Shown: piece by piece, positions 51,995 through 60,847 of the stretch | Layout: each line of letters opens with the position of its first letter | Numbering within the stretch: position 1 is the stretch's first letter | From: Paenibacillus jilunlii | Lineage (GTDB): Bacteria > Bacillota > Bacilli > Paenibacillales > Paenibacillaceae | NCBI RefSeq assembly: GCF_900102965.1 | Contig: NZ_FNGM01000010.1 | Coordinates: 1-64,000, forward strand | Length of the DNA stretch: 64,000 nucleotides | Direction of reading: 5' to 3' | Made by a program: the position numbers and the translations under genes | The notes under the pieces: generated by a model | Database searches by the model: none | What the model was told of the DNA's origin: nothing | The model's input: only the letters and a program-made list of their open reading frames with translations

Positions 51995-53554
51995 ATGGCA
52001 GCTCAAACCAAAGAAAAAAAACAGTCTCAAACGGCTGACAGCAATATAAGCTCCCCGCTCTCCGGGAACCTGGAAGATGATCTGCAGCACATCAGGCAAG
52101 GTCTGGGGAATAGTATGGATCTGATCATACGCCATTTCAAAATGATAAATGCAGATCCGCAGGTTGCTGTTATTTATATGGAAGGACTAACGGATAAGGA
52201 GTTTGTGGATGACTTCATCTCCCATGCTATGTCTTTTCAATCGGTAAGTGAAGAAGGGCGGAAGCTCTCAACCAGCCAGGAGGTTTTTCACTATATCAAG
52301 GAAAAAGCGCTGACTCCGGGTAAAAGCCAGTCGCTCACAGACAGGAGCGGACTGTTTGAAGCCCTTTTGTCCGGCAACACGCTTGTTCTGGTGGAAGGCG
52401 TGCCGGAAGCACTCAGCGGCGATACAAGCGGAGGCGAGGTCCGTCCAGTCTCTGAGGCAGGGACGCAGGTATCGATCCGGGGGTCCAAGGAAAGCTTTAC
52501 CGAAACGATTAGCGTTAACATTTCTCTGGTCCGGCGAAGAATTAAAAATCCGGATCTATGGGTAGAACCGATGAAGCTGGGTGCTGTGACGCAGACCAAT
52601 GTCGCGATAATGTATATACATGGAATAGCCGACGAAGATGTTCTCAAGAAGCTGAAGGAGAAGCTGAAGGAGATCAGAGTGGATTCCATTCTGGAATCTG
52701 GATACATTGAGCAGTTAATAGAGGGAACTGTCTACACTCCTTTCCCGACACTGTACAACACAGAACGGCCGGACAGTGTGGCCGGGAATCTCCTGGATGG
52801 AAGAATTGCCGTTTTTGTGGATGGCACCCCTTTTGTACTTATAGCCCCTGCAACTTTTTTTATGTTTTTTCATACCGTGGAAGACTATTATCAGCGGTTT
52901 GATATTTCTACACTGATCCGCTTATTGCGTTTTCTCTGTTTTCTTATTTCGATGTTTGGCCCTGCCATCTTTGTTGCCGCGCTTAACTTTCATCAGGAGA
53001 TGATTCCTACTCCGCTGCTCATCAATTTGGCTTCACAACGGGAAGGGGTGCCTTTTCCCGCCTTTGTCGAAGCATTGATGATGGAGGTTACCTTTGAAAT
53101 TATCCGCGAGGCGGGAATCCGCCTGCCTTCGCCAATCGGACAGACCGTCTCGATCATTGGAGGTCTGGTTTTGGGGCAGGCCGCAGTACAGGCGGGCATT
53201 GTTTCTCCTGCCATGGTTATTGTGGTTTCTTTAACGGGGATCTCCAGCTTTACTACCCCTGCTTTTAATATGGCGCTTTCTGTACGTTTTTTGCGCTTTG
53301 TTATCGTAATTGTTGCCGCGTTTATGGGCCTGTACGGCATAGCGATTCTGGCCTTGATGCTGGTCGCACATTTATGCAGCCTGCGGTCGCTCGGCGTTCC
53401 GTATATGTCTCCTTTGGGGCCCTTTGACCCACAGGCCCAGAAGGATACCTTGATCCGGTCACCGATCCATTTTATGAAGATACGGCCGCGTCTGGCGGAC
53501 AAAAGCATTGCGCGCAAGAAAGCGGACAAGGACAGACAGGGGAACCAGGCATGA
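51995..53554 (+). CDS. Spore germination protein, GerA (A subunit) family
   Basis: A 519-residue A subunit of a nutrient germinant receptor in the spore inner membrane. A soluble N-terminal region (about 1-260, with VAVIYMEGLTDKEFVDDFIS and LLSGNTLVLVEGVPEA) precedes four or five membrane helices (about 270-470) that carry the family segment PTPLLINLASQREGVPFPA and a long C-terminal tail. AGGAGG is 9 nt before the ATG at 51995. The stop overlaps the start of the C-subunit gene. Which nutrient it senses cannot be read. Confidence 0.93.
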   Translation: MAAQTKEKKQSQTADSNISSPLSGNLEDDLQHIRQGLGNSMDLIIRHFKMINADPQVAVIYMEGLTDKEFVDDFISHAMSFQSVSEEGRKLSTSQEVFHYIKEKALTPGKSQSLTDRSGLFEALLSGNTLVLVEGVPEALSGDTSGGEVRPVSEAGTQVSIRGSKESFTETISVNISLVRRRIKNPDLWVEPMKLGAVTQTNVAIMYIHGIADEDVLKKLKEKLKEIRVDSILESGYIEQLIEGTVYTPFPTLYNTERPDSVAGNLLDGRIAVFVDGTPFVLIAPATFFMFFHTVEDYYQRFDISTLIRLLRFLCFLISMFGPAIFVAALNFHQEMIPTPLLINLASQREGVPFPAFVEALMMEVTFEIIREAGIRLPSPIGQTVSIIGGLVLGQAAVQAGIVSPAMVIVVSLTGISSFTTPAFNMALSVRFLRFVIVIVAAFMGLYGIAILALMLVAHLCSLRSLGVPYMSPLGPFDPQAQKDTLIRSPIHFMKIRPRLADKSIARKKADKDRQGNQA

Positions 53555-54753
53555 AGACGAAACATCTGTCAGTTCTTGTTCTCTTTGTCCTTCTGTCTCT
53601 GAACCTGGCCGGATGCTGGAACAGCAGAGAGCTGAACGAGCTTGCAATCGTAAGCGGGATTGGCATTGACCGGGTGATGGACACGGGTAAACTCCGGGTT
53701 ACGTTCCAGGTAGTGAATCCTTCAGCTACTACCACCACTCAGGGGGCAAGCACCAACCAGTCGCCAATCTCCATTTATACAGTCAATGACCGGACGGTAT
53801 TTGGGGCGCTCCGCAGAGCTTCTAAGCAGGCGACCCGGCAGCTTTTTTTTGCCCATGCTCAGCTTCTGGTGATCGGAGAATCGCTCGCAGAAGGCGGTAT
53901 GAAAGATGTGCTTGATATTTTTGAAAGATCCCATGAGCTTCGGCTGAATACAACTGTACTGGTGTCGAGAGATACGGATGCCGAGTCCATTCTGAAGGTG
54001 TTGCTGCCTCAGGAGAGCGTTCCCTCTATCGGGTTGGGCAAAAAGGCAGAAAATACTTCTAAGGTCTGGGGGGAAACCCCGCAGGTCAGTGTGTTTGAAA
54101 CGATCAAGGAAATCACAGGCGGCGGAGGGTTTACGATCAGCGGTGTCCGTATGCTTGGCAACGTGGAGGAAGGGCAAAAGAAGGCAAGCCTGGAGCAAAC
54201 GAAGGCGGAAACCTCAATACTGATCAGCGGCCAGGCCGTATTCAACAAGGGGAAGCTTATGAACTGGATTGATGGGCCTGAAGCGAGGGGCGCCCAGTGG
54301 ATACTCGATAAAATTTACGAAACCAATTTGAATCTTGATTCCGGGGATCAAGCTAAGGCGATTGCCGTAAACGTGGTGTTTTCCAAAACCAAGATTAAGG
54401 TTGAGATGCGTGACGGGTTGCCTATATTCCATATCCGCATCAACGAAGAAGGGAATCTCAATGAGACGCAGAGCGCTGTTAACCTGAGCCAGAATCATGA
54501 GATCAGAAAGCTGGAAGCGGAGATGGAGAAATTAACGAAGAAGGAGGTCCAGGAAGCATTTCAAGCCGCACAAAAGGCAGAGTGCGATTATTTCAACTTG
54601 GGCAACGAATTCAAACGCGTGAATCCGGCTGAATGGAAGAAAGTTGAGAAGGATTGGAATCAAATTTTCGCCAAAGGCACGCTGGAGCTTCAGGTTCATG
54701 CTTTTATCCGGGCGACAGGGATGCGGGTGACACCGCTGAAGGCTCCAGAATAA
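53551..54753 (+). CDS. Spore germination lipoprotein, GerC family
   Basis: A 400-residue C subunit. The lipoprotein signal SLNLAGC gives lipid-bearing Cys22, followed by the family start WNSRELNELAIVSGIGID. Later landmarks are REASKQ-like RRASKQATRQLFFAHAQLLVIGE and a C-terminal helical region. Its ATG overlaps the gerA stop (ATGA). Lipidation by Lgt is needed for function in known receptors. It stands between A and B, an order A-C-B that differs from the classic gerA operon A-B-C. Confidence 0.93.
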   Translation: MKTKHLSVLVLFVLLSLNLAGCWNSRELNELAIVSGIGIDRVMDTGKLRVTFQVVNPSATTTTQGASTNQSPISIYTVNDRTVFGALRRASKQATRQLFFAHAQLLVIGESLAEGGMKDVLDIFERSHELRLNTTVLVSRDTDAESILKVLLPQESVPSIGLGKKAENTSKVWGETPQVSVFETIKEITGGGGFTISGVRMLGNVEEGQKKASLEQTKAETSILISGQAVFNKGKLMNWIDGPEARGAQWILDKIYETNLNLDSGDQAKAIAVNVVFSKTKIKVEMRDGLPIFHIRINEEGNLNETQSAVNLSQNHEIRKLEAEMEKLTKKEVQEAFQAAQKAECDYFNLGNEFKRVNPAEWKKVEKDWNQIFAKGTLELQVHAFIRATGMRVTPLKAPE

Positions 54754-54784
54754 CCGATATTGAATAGGACAGGGAGACTGCGAT

Positions 54785-55882
54785 ATGAAAAAAGAGATCA
54801 TCGGCCCCAGTCAAATGTTTGCTATGATTGTGCTGTTTGAAATGGGAACCGCTATAGTGATTCCCATTGGACTGGAGAGCGGCCATGCGGTATGGCTGTC
54901 GATTCTGATGGCCTTGCCCGGTGGGGTTCTGCTGTATCTGATCTACAATGATCTCTACCGCCAATTTCCGAATTTGATCATCAGCGGCTATACCCGGAAA
55001 ATACTTGGCAAATATATCGGCTGGCCGCTTAGCTTGCTGTATATTCCGGTGCTGATGTTCAACGGCTCCAGAAATTTGCGGGAGGCGGGGGATCTCCTGA
55101 TCTCGGCCTCCTACGACAGAACACCGATCCTGATCATTAATTCAATTATGATCATTGCTGTTATGTATATTCTGAACAAGGGGATTGAGGTGTTTGCCAG
55201 AACCGCAGAGATTTACTTTTGGATTATGATGATCATGGGCCTGGTGTGCAATGGAGTGGTGATTATGGCGGGCCTGGTTGATTTTAAGAATCTGTTCCCC
55301 TTGCACTACAAGGATTGGATGGATGCCTTGACTTCCGCGTATCCGAACATCTGGATATTTCCCTTTGGCGAACTGGTATGCTTCACAACGGTTCTACCTT
55401 ATTTAAAGAAATCCGGAATATCGGGAAAAATGGGCGTCACCGCGATTATTCTAAGCGGATTTCTGCTCTGCTTCACCCATGCGATTGAAATCTCCGTTCT
55501 CGGAATGGACATTTACAGCAGAGCAGCTTTTCCTATTTATACAACAATAACGCTGGTGAACGTTGCTAATTTTATCCAGCGTCTGGATGCGCTTGTGATT
55601 CTGACCCTGATTATCGGGGTGTTCTTTAAAATGTCCATTTATTGTTTTGCAGCGACAGTGATCACAGCGGATCTGTTCAAGGTTAAAGATTACCGGAGGC
55701 TGGTTGTGCCTGTGGGAGTCATTGTATTGTTCACCTCGTTTATCAGTGCGGAGAATTACATCAGCCATTTGAATGAGGGGAAAGTGTTTTTGAAGTACTT
55801 CCTCCCCGCCATTTGTGCGGTTGTACCGATTCTGTTGTTCCTTGTCCACCGCATCCGTAAGCGGTTTGGTTTGTACCGGTAG
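54785..55882 (+). CDS. Spore germination permease, GerB family
   Basis: A 365-residue B subunit with about ten transmembrane helices, of the amino acid-polyamine-organocation transporter superfamily. It starts KKEIIGPSQMFAMIVLFEMG, the usual GerB N-terminus, and includes PFGELVCFTTVLPYLKKS. In known receptors the B subunit binds the nutrient. It begins 31 bp after gerC. Its stop lies only 2 bp from the stop of a convergent small membrane protein gene. Confidence 0.93.
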   Translation: MKKEIIGPSQMFAMIVLFEMGTAIVIPIGLESGHAVWLSILMALPGGVLLYLIYNDLYRQFPNLIISGYTRKILGKYIGWPLSLLYIPVLMFNGSRNLREAGDLLISASYDRTPILIINSIMIIAVMYILNKGIEVFARTAEIYFWIMMIMGLVCNGVVIMAGLVDFKNLFPLHYKDWMDALTSAYPNIWIFPFGELVCFTTVLPYLKKSGISGKMGVTAIILSGFLLCFTHAIEISVLGMDIYSRAAFPIYTTITLVNVANFIQRLDALVILTLIIGVFFKMSIYCFAATVITADLFKVKDYRRLVVPVGVIVLFTSFISAENYISHLNEGKVFLKYFLPAICAVVPILLFLVHRIRKRFGLYR

Positions 55883-55884
55883 CC

Positions 55885-56109
55885 TTATTGGCGTTGTTTC
55901 TGCTTTTTGCCGGCCGCCAATGCGACTTGGATCACCGGAAGAAAAAGAAATACAATGATCACCACCAGTTCCTGGAAGGTTGTAGTGATAAAGATTTTGG
56001 TGAGAAAGTTGAATGACCGGGAGAATGGGGTTCCGGTTAACCAATCTATCGAAATCACCATGGATAAGCCCAGCAGGGCAAGTACGGCGTAAATCAAAAG
56101 GATTTTCAT
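55885..56109 (-). CDS. Small two-helix membrane protein, possible germination D subunit
   Basis: A 74-residue protein with two hydrophobic helices (residues about 3-22, ILLIYAVLALLGLSMVIS, and about 44-66, FQELVVIIVFLFLPVIQVAL) and a basic tail. AAGGAG lies about 10 nt before the ATG. Small two-helix D proteins accompany several germinant receptors and modulate them. Here the gene is on the opposite strand and ends 2 bp from gerB, so the link is by position only. Confidence 0.65.
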   Translation of the reverse strand: MKILLIYAVLALLGLSMVISIDWLTGTPFSRSFNFLTKIFITTTFQELVVIIVFLFLPVIQVALAAGKKQKQRQ

Positions 56110-56294
56110 GGGTGTTGTGCTCCTTCTTCTCCTTATTATTCAGGGATACCCCTTATAGATCCGGCGGGTTAACGGTATTATCCCCAGCCAGGCGGAACAT
56201 TAAACCACGCTACTTGACGGCTCTCCGGGGAATCGCTAGAGTTTAGAATGATACGTATGCGGGGTACTAGTGTTCAGAAGGGGGCTAGGCAGTC

Positions 56295-56654
56295 ATGACA
56301 ACCTGGAATTTGCAAGGAACGCTCAGCCATCTGCTCATCTGCGGCGGCAGCAGCTGCAGGAAGAATACCGGCGAAGAAGTTGCAGAAGCCATTGAGGATG
56401 AAATTGAGAAGCAAGGGGCTGGAAGCAAAATACATACCACAGTGACCGGGTGCAATGGAAGATGTTCGGATGCCTGTATTGTAATCGCTTATCCGGAAGG
56501 CGTCTGGTATAGGGAGATGACGCCCAAGGCAGGTAAAAAACTGGTGCGGAAGCTTCTCAAAGGGAAGCAGCTTGAAGATCATATCCTCTATACCTACGAT
56601 GGCGGGCTGCAGGCACAGACCGAAAAAGGCGCCAAGGGTAAAAAGAAGAAATGA
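56295..56654 (+). CDS. (2Fe-2S) ferredoxin domain protein
   Basis: A 119-residue thioredoxin-like [2Fe-2S] ferredoxin. Cysteines 16 and 21 (CGGSSC) and the cluster 53, 57 and 61 (TGCNGRCSDAC) provide the ligands, with one Cys to spare. The end is a Lys-rich tail (KGAKGKKKK). Such proteins carry electrons in the cytoplasm; partner unknown. A GGGGG-type ribosome binding site precedes the ATG. It is monocistronic, with a terminator 75 bp later. Confidence 0.85.
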   Translation: MTTWNLQGTLSHLLICGGSSCRKNTGEEVAEAIEDEIEKQGAGSKIHTTVTGCNGRCSDACIVIAYPEGVWYREMTPKAGKKLVRKLLKGKQLEDHILYTYDGGLQAQTEKGAKGKKKK

Positions 56655-56729
56655 AGCCGGGGCCAGGACCTGGTACGGACTGGCTTCCATAGTAATTCTC
56701 ATGATCTCTCTGTATGAACACGGACAGGA

Positions 56730-56774
56730 ATAGCCTGCTGCCAGAAATCCAATGGCGGCGGGCTATTTATTTTT
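56730..56774 (+). terminator. Rho-independent terminator after the ferredoxin gene
   Basis: ATAGCCTGCTGCCA pairs with TGGCGGCGGGCTAT (wobbles only), loop GAAATCCAA, then TTATTTTT. Confidence 0.85.
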
Positions 56775-56826
56775 GCAGAAGGGAGGTCTATGATTGAAGG
56801 AACAGGAAAATTAAGGGGGAACCGTG

Positions 56827-57636
56827 ATGTTTGAAAGCTTTGAGACGGGGGATAGGGTACTGCAAAGTGAGGCGTTCATGCAAGAGGAGGTGCGGTATAA
56901 TCTGATCCACCGGATTACCGAATATCCTGATGCTATCCGGCTGACCACGGCAGACCGCAAGCTGATTTTTACGCAATCCCAGGGGCATAATCCCTGGCTG
57001 TGGGTGTCTGGGGAACTTCACGAAGTACAGCAGACCAAGCTGGTGCAGCAGCTGGCGGAATGGGTGCGGACTTATGATTTTCCAGGGATTTCTGCACAGC
57101 CGGAGACGGCGAAGAGGTTTGCGGAGGCTTTTTGCGGAGCCAAGGGCAAGCTCTACCATACGCATATGTTGCTGGAGGCTTATCAGTGCCTGGAGGTGCG
57201 TAAGCCCGCTGGGGTGAGGGGATGCCTGGAGCAGGCCGGGGACAAGCATGTCCCGGTGATTGCCGGTTTTTTGGCCGGGTTCATGAAGGATGCATTCGGC
57301 GAGAGGCTTCGGGCGGAAGATTTTTTGACCATGGCAGCGGAGGATGCCGCATCCGGCGATCTGTATTTGTGGATGGCAGAGCATAGCCCTGTATCGATGG
57401 CCAAAATCACCCACCGTTCTGCCAGACATGCACGGATTAATGATGTATATACCCCTTCCGGCCACCGCAAGCAGGGCTATGCCAGCGCATTGGTTGCTGC
57501 ACTGTGCGGCCGGCTGCTGGACGAAGGGTTAACACCGGTGCTCTATGCGGACGGCAAAAATCCGGACTCCAACAAGGTCTATCAGTCCATCGGCTTTCAG
57601 CACGCAGGCCAAATTGCAGATCTCAAGTTTGACTAA
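56827..57636 (+). CDS. GNAT family N-acetyltransferase
   Basis: A 269-residue protein whose C-terminal third is a GNAT domain: INDVYTPSGHRKQGYASALVAAL carries the RxxGxA-type acetyl-CoA loop, and YADGKNPDSNKVYQSIGF is the closing motif. The N-terminal half is a diverged second GNAT-like lobe. AAGGGGG is 7 nt before the ATG at 56827. A 14-codon ORF with its own GGGAGG starts at 56790 and overlaps this start, so it may be a leader peptide. Substrate unknown. Confidence 0.85.
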   Translation: MFESFETGDRVLQSEAFMQEEVRYNLIHRITEYPDAIRLTTADRKLIFTQSQGHNPWLWVSGELHEVQQTKLVQQLAEWVRTYDFPGISAQPETAKRFAEAFCGAKGKLYHTHMLLEAYQCLEVRKPAGVRGCLEQAGDKHVPVIAGFLAGFMKDAFGERLRAEDFLTMAAEDAASGDLYLWMAEHSPVSMAKITHRSARHARINDVYTPSGHRKQGYASALVAALCGRLLDEGLTPVLYADGKNPDSNKVYQSIGFQHAGQIADLKFD

Positions 57637-57794
57637 GCGTATAAGTACTTAAGCAGAGTTTTCAGGCAGCAGGGAATTCCTGGTTTCACTGTCCTGACGA
57701 AATTTGACTTGCTGCCCCCATGTTGACTATGCTAATACAAAGTGCAAATAATCACACATACAAAGAGGCATTTGTGTTAAGGGGGACGGGCATC

Positions 57795-58949
57795 ATGGAG
57801 AGGCTGCAGGTATGGCCGGAGAAGTTCAAAAAGTTTTTTCTCAATAACCGATTTGTGGTAACACTGCTGATTGTGCTGCTGATCGGAGTAAACATTCTGG
57901 TGTTTGCCAAAATTCCTTTTATCTTCAAACCGATTTCAGTCCTGCTGCATACCGTAGCCGCACCGCTGCTGCTGTCGGGAATTGCCTACTATCTGTTGAA
58001 TCCGCTGGTTGACCGGATGGAGAAGAGGAGCAAGATCAGACGCCCTTACGGCATCGTCATCCTGTTTCTGCTTATCGCCGGTATCATAACGCTGATTCTG
58101 CTTACGGTAATACCTATGATCCGCACCCAGCTGGTTGGACTGATTGATAATTTTCCTAAATATAGTGACCAGATTGAGCAGGAATTTATCAACCTGACCG
58201 GCAGTAAGCTGTTCGAACAAATTCAGGAGAATGTAGGAACGGATTTCACTGACATCACAAGCAAAGTAACCACTTGGGGGACCTCTTTCCTGAACAATGC
58301 CGTGAACGGCGTCGGGAATTTTGTGGGGGCGCTGACGGAAATTGTGCTGGCACTGGTAACTACTCCCTTTATTCTGTTCTATCTGCTGCGCGACGGCAAA
58401 AGGCTGCCCGATTACCTGATGAGATTCATCCCAACCGCACTGCGGCCGCAGACCCGCATGGTCATGTCGGAAATGAACAGCCAGGTGGCTTCCTATATCC
58501 GCGGGCAGATCATTGTCAGCTGCTGTATCGGCGCCTTGCTCTACATCGGGTATTTGATTATCGGACTCGAATATTCGCTGGTACTGGCGATTGTCGCTGC
58601 CTGCACAGCGGTCGTGCCCTATCTTGGTCCGGCAATTGCGATTACTCCGGCCTTGATCGTCGCGCTGGTGACTTCTCCGTTCATGCTGCTGAAAATGGTG
58701 TTCGTGTGGACCGCAGTCCAATTGATTGAAGGCAAGTTCATTTCCCCGCAAATCATGGGCAAATCACTGAAGATTCATCCGATTACGATTATCTTTGTCA
58801 TTATTTTTGCCGGAAAAATGTTCGGAGTGCTCGGAATCATTCTGGCTGTGCCGGGCTATGCTGTGCTGAAAGTGGTCGTTACCCATGTCTTCCAGTGGTT
58901 CCGCTTCCGCTCAGGACTCTATAAGCAAATTGAAGAAACCAAGGAATAA
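57795..58949 (+). CDS. AI-2E family transporter
   Basis: A 384-residue polytopic membrane protein with the usual eight-helix plan: an early pair (about 20-65), a soluble middle, and clustered helices at about 180-370. Family landmarks include FLYLLRDGKRLPD-like ILFYLLRDGKRLPDYL and the C-terminal VQLIEGKFISPQIMGKSLKIHP. Members have been linked to AI-2 or other metabolite export and to Na+/H+ antiport. AAGGGGG sits 9 nt before the ATG at 57795. The esterase gene follows 19 bp later. Confidence 0.9.
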   Translation: MERLQVWPEKFKKFFLNNRFVVTLLIVLLIGVNILVFAKIPFIFKPISVLLHTVAAPLLLSGIAYYLLNPLVDRMEKRSKIRRPYGIVILFLLIAGIITLILLTVIPMIRTQLVGLIDNFPKYSDQIEQEFINLTGSKLFEQIQENVGTDFTDITSKVTTWGTSFLNNAVNGVGNFVGALTEIVLALVTTPFILFYLLRDGKRLPDYLMRFIPTALRPQTRMVMSEMNSQVASYIRGQIIVSCCIGALLYIGYLIIGLEYSLVLAIVAACTAVVPYLGPAIAITPALIVALVTSPFMLLKMVFVWTAVQLIEGKFISPQIMGKSLKIHPITIIFVIIFAGKMFGVLGIILAVPGYAVLKVVVTHVFQWFRFRSGLYKQIEETKE

Positions 58950-58968
58950 CGGGAAGAGGTAGATAGGT

Positions 58969-60486
58969 ATGACAGCAACACTGGTTACCACTCAATATGG
59001 AAAGCTGCAGGGTAAGGAGGAGGAGGGTGTGAAGGTGTGGCGCGGGATTCCTTTTGCCGCTCCGCCGGTCGGGAAGCTGCGGTTCCGTGCACCACAGCCG
59101 CCGCAGCCGTGGGATTCCGTCAGAGATGCCTTTTCGTTCGGTCCGGTCAGCCATCAGCCTGTCAGCACCAGCAGCACCCGGTTTGGCGGACTATCCCCAG
59201 AGTATTCTGAAGACTGCCTCTACCTGAATGTCTGGTCTCCTGCAGAAGCCGGGGAGAGCTTGCCGGTAATGGTCTGGATCCATGGGGGGACCTTTGTGAC
59301 CGGAGCAGGAAGCCAGCCGATGTTCGACGGTGCCCGCATGGCCCGTAACGGCAGGGTTGTTCTGGTTACGGTGAATTACCGGCTGGGACCGTTCGGATTT
59401 CTGCATCTGTCCCCATTTGGCGGGGACCTAGCCTCCAATGCAGGCCTCCTGGACCAAATTGCCGCCCTGGAATGGGTGCAGAGCAATATTGCCGCCTTCG
59501 GCGGGAATCCGCAGCGCGTCACCGTGTTTGGAGAATCCGCAGGCAGTATGAGCATCGCTGCACTGCTGGCGATGCCTGCCGCGGGCGGCCTGTTCGCAGG
59601 CGCGATCATGGAAAGCGGAGCCGCCCAGAGCCTGCCGCCGCAGCAGGCGCAAGAGATCGCTGCTGCGCTGCTGGCTGAGCTGGGGCTTACGCCAGGCAGC
59701 GGGCTGGCGCTCCTGGACCATCTTCCGGCGGAGCAGATTATGGAAGCTGCGGCACGGATGACCTATAAGCTGTCCGGTGAAGCGCTCAGCATGTTTTTTC
59801 AGCCGGTCGTGGAGCCGGCCACGTTGCCGGCAGACCCTGCCGAAGCTGTAGCGGGCGGAGCAGCACGCGGGATTCCGCTGCTGATCGGCACTAACCTCCA
59901 TGAAGGGAACCTGTTCTTCCGGGAAGAACGCCCGGGTGAAAGCTTCGAGCAATCACTGAAATCGCTGGAGCTGCTGATGGGCATTGACGATCTGGCGGAG
60001 CTTGCCGAAGGTTACCCGAAATCCTGGGAGGGACAGGCAGAGTTCCTGACCGACCTTTTTTTCTGGGGCAGCTCGATTGCCTTCGCTGAGAGCCAGTCGG
60101 CGGCAGCACCTGTGTGGATGTACCGCTTCGACTGGACAGTTGAAGGCCACCCGCTGCTGGAGAAGGCGGTTCACGGCGCTGAAATTCTGTACGTGTTCGG
60201 CAACCTGCATCTGCTGAAGCAATATGGCTTGGCGGTAACTCCAGAAATGCAAAGGCTGTCCGAGGTGATGCAGAAGACCTGGACGGCGTTTGCGCATCAC
60301 CGAAATCCTTCCATTGCTAATCTGGAATGGCCGCAGTACAGAACAGACTCGCGTGCGACTGTTATCTTTGACGGGGAGACGCGGGTGGTGCAGGACCCGG
60401 ATGGGGACAAACGCCGGCGTTTGTTTTCCGCGCAGTCCAATTGGCCTAAGGTTTATTCCGCCGGGGCCAGCGATCCACGGGGCTGA
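58969..60486 (+). CDS. Type-B carboxylesterase (p-nitrobenzyl esterase-like)
   Basis: A 505-residue alpha/beta hydrolase. Nucleophile Ser190 lies in FGESAGSMS, and the oxyanion hole in VMVWIHGGTFVTGAG. The early TTQYGKLQGKEEEGVKVWRGIPFA and EDCLYLNVWSP are hallmark type-B sequences. A His in AVHGAEILYVFGN completes the probable triad. There is no signal peptide, so it is cytoplasmic and probably acts on varied esters. A purine-rich AAGAGG site precedes the ATG. Cotranscribed with the AI-2E transporter by spacing. Confidence 0.92.
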   Translation: MTATLVTTQYGKLQGKEEEGVKVWRGIPFAAPPVGKLRFRAPQPPQPWDSVRDAFSFGPVSHQPVSTSSTRFGGLSPEYSEDCLYLNVWSPAEAGESLPVMVWIHGGTFVTGAGSQPMFDGARMARNGRVVLVTVNYRLGPFGFLHLSPFGGDLASNAGLLDQIAALEWVQSNIAAFGGNPQRVTVFGESAGSMSIAALLAMPAAGGLFAGAIMESGAAQSLPPQQAQEIAAALLAELGLTPGSGLALLDHLPAEQIMEAAARMTYKLSGEALSMFFQPVVEPATLPADPAEAVAGGAARGIPLLIGTNLHEGNLFFREERPGESFEQSLKSLELLMGIDDLAELAEGYPKSWEGQAEFLTDLFFWGSSIAFAESQSAAAPVWMYRFDWTVEGHPLLEKAVHGAEILYVFGNLHLLKQYGLAVTPEMQRLSEVMQKTWTAFAHHRNPSIANLEWPQYRTDSRATVIFDGETRVVQDPDGDKRRRLFSAQSNWPKVYSAGASDPRG

Positions 60487-60540
60487 TTGATTACCATGAG
60501 GCCTGAGAGTAGGCGAGTATATTTGAAGGATTAATTTCCG

Positions 60541-60755
60541 GTTGATTGCACTTTGTACACCAGTTGATTGCACTTTGTACAATAGAAAGCTGAGAGTTTT
60601 ACGGCGAATGGCATTCTGCTGTATTTCGTGCAGTAGATTTTCTTGATTTGAGCCAAAAGCGTCTTTTTCGCCCGGTTCTGCTGTACAGAGTGCAACAGAT
60701 TCCATTTTCCCGCTGATTTAGGGATCATCTATTGTATAAAGTGCAATTGAATGCC
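60541..60755 (+). repeat. Dispersed GTGCAATAGA composite repeat, copy 4
   Basis: It starts with a doubled TTGATTGCACTTTGTAC module (60543 and 60565), followed by sub-repeats at about 60617 (CTGCTGTATTTCGTGCAGTA), 60678 (CTGCTGTACAGAGTGCAACA) and 60730 (CTATTGTATAAAGTGCAATT). The order matches the copy at 45.5 kb, and the first module matches the 40-bp repeat core at 20.7 kb. No gene is seen from 60487 to 60847. Confidence 0.8.
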
Positions 60756-60847
60756 GCCGGGCGCTGCCTGACACATAATTTCGAACAGGCTCAGCTTGGC
60801 CCAGCTTCTGAATAGCCCCGCTTCCTACTTCATTTCACAAATTCAGT

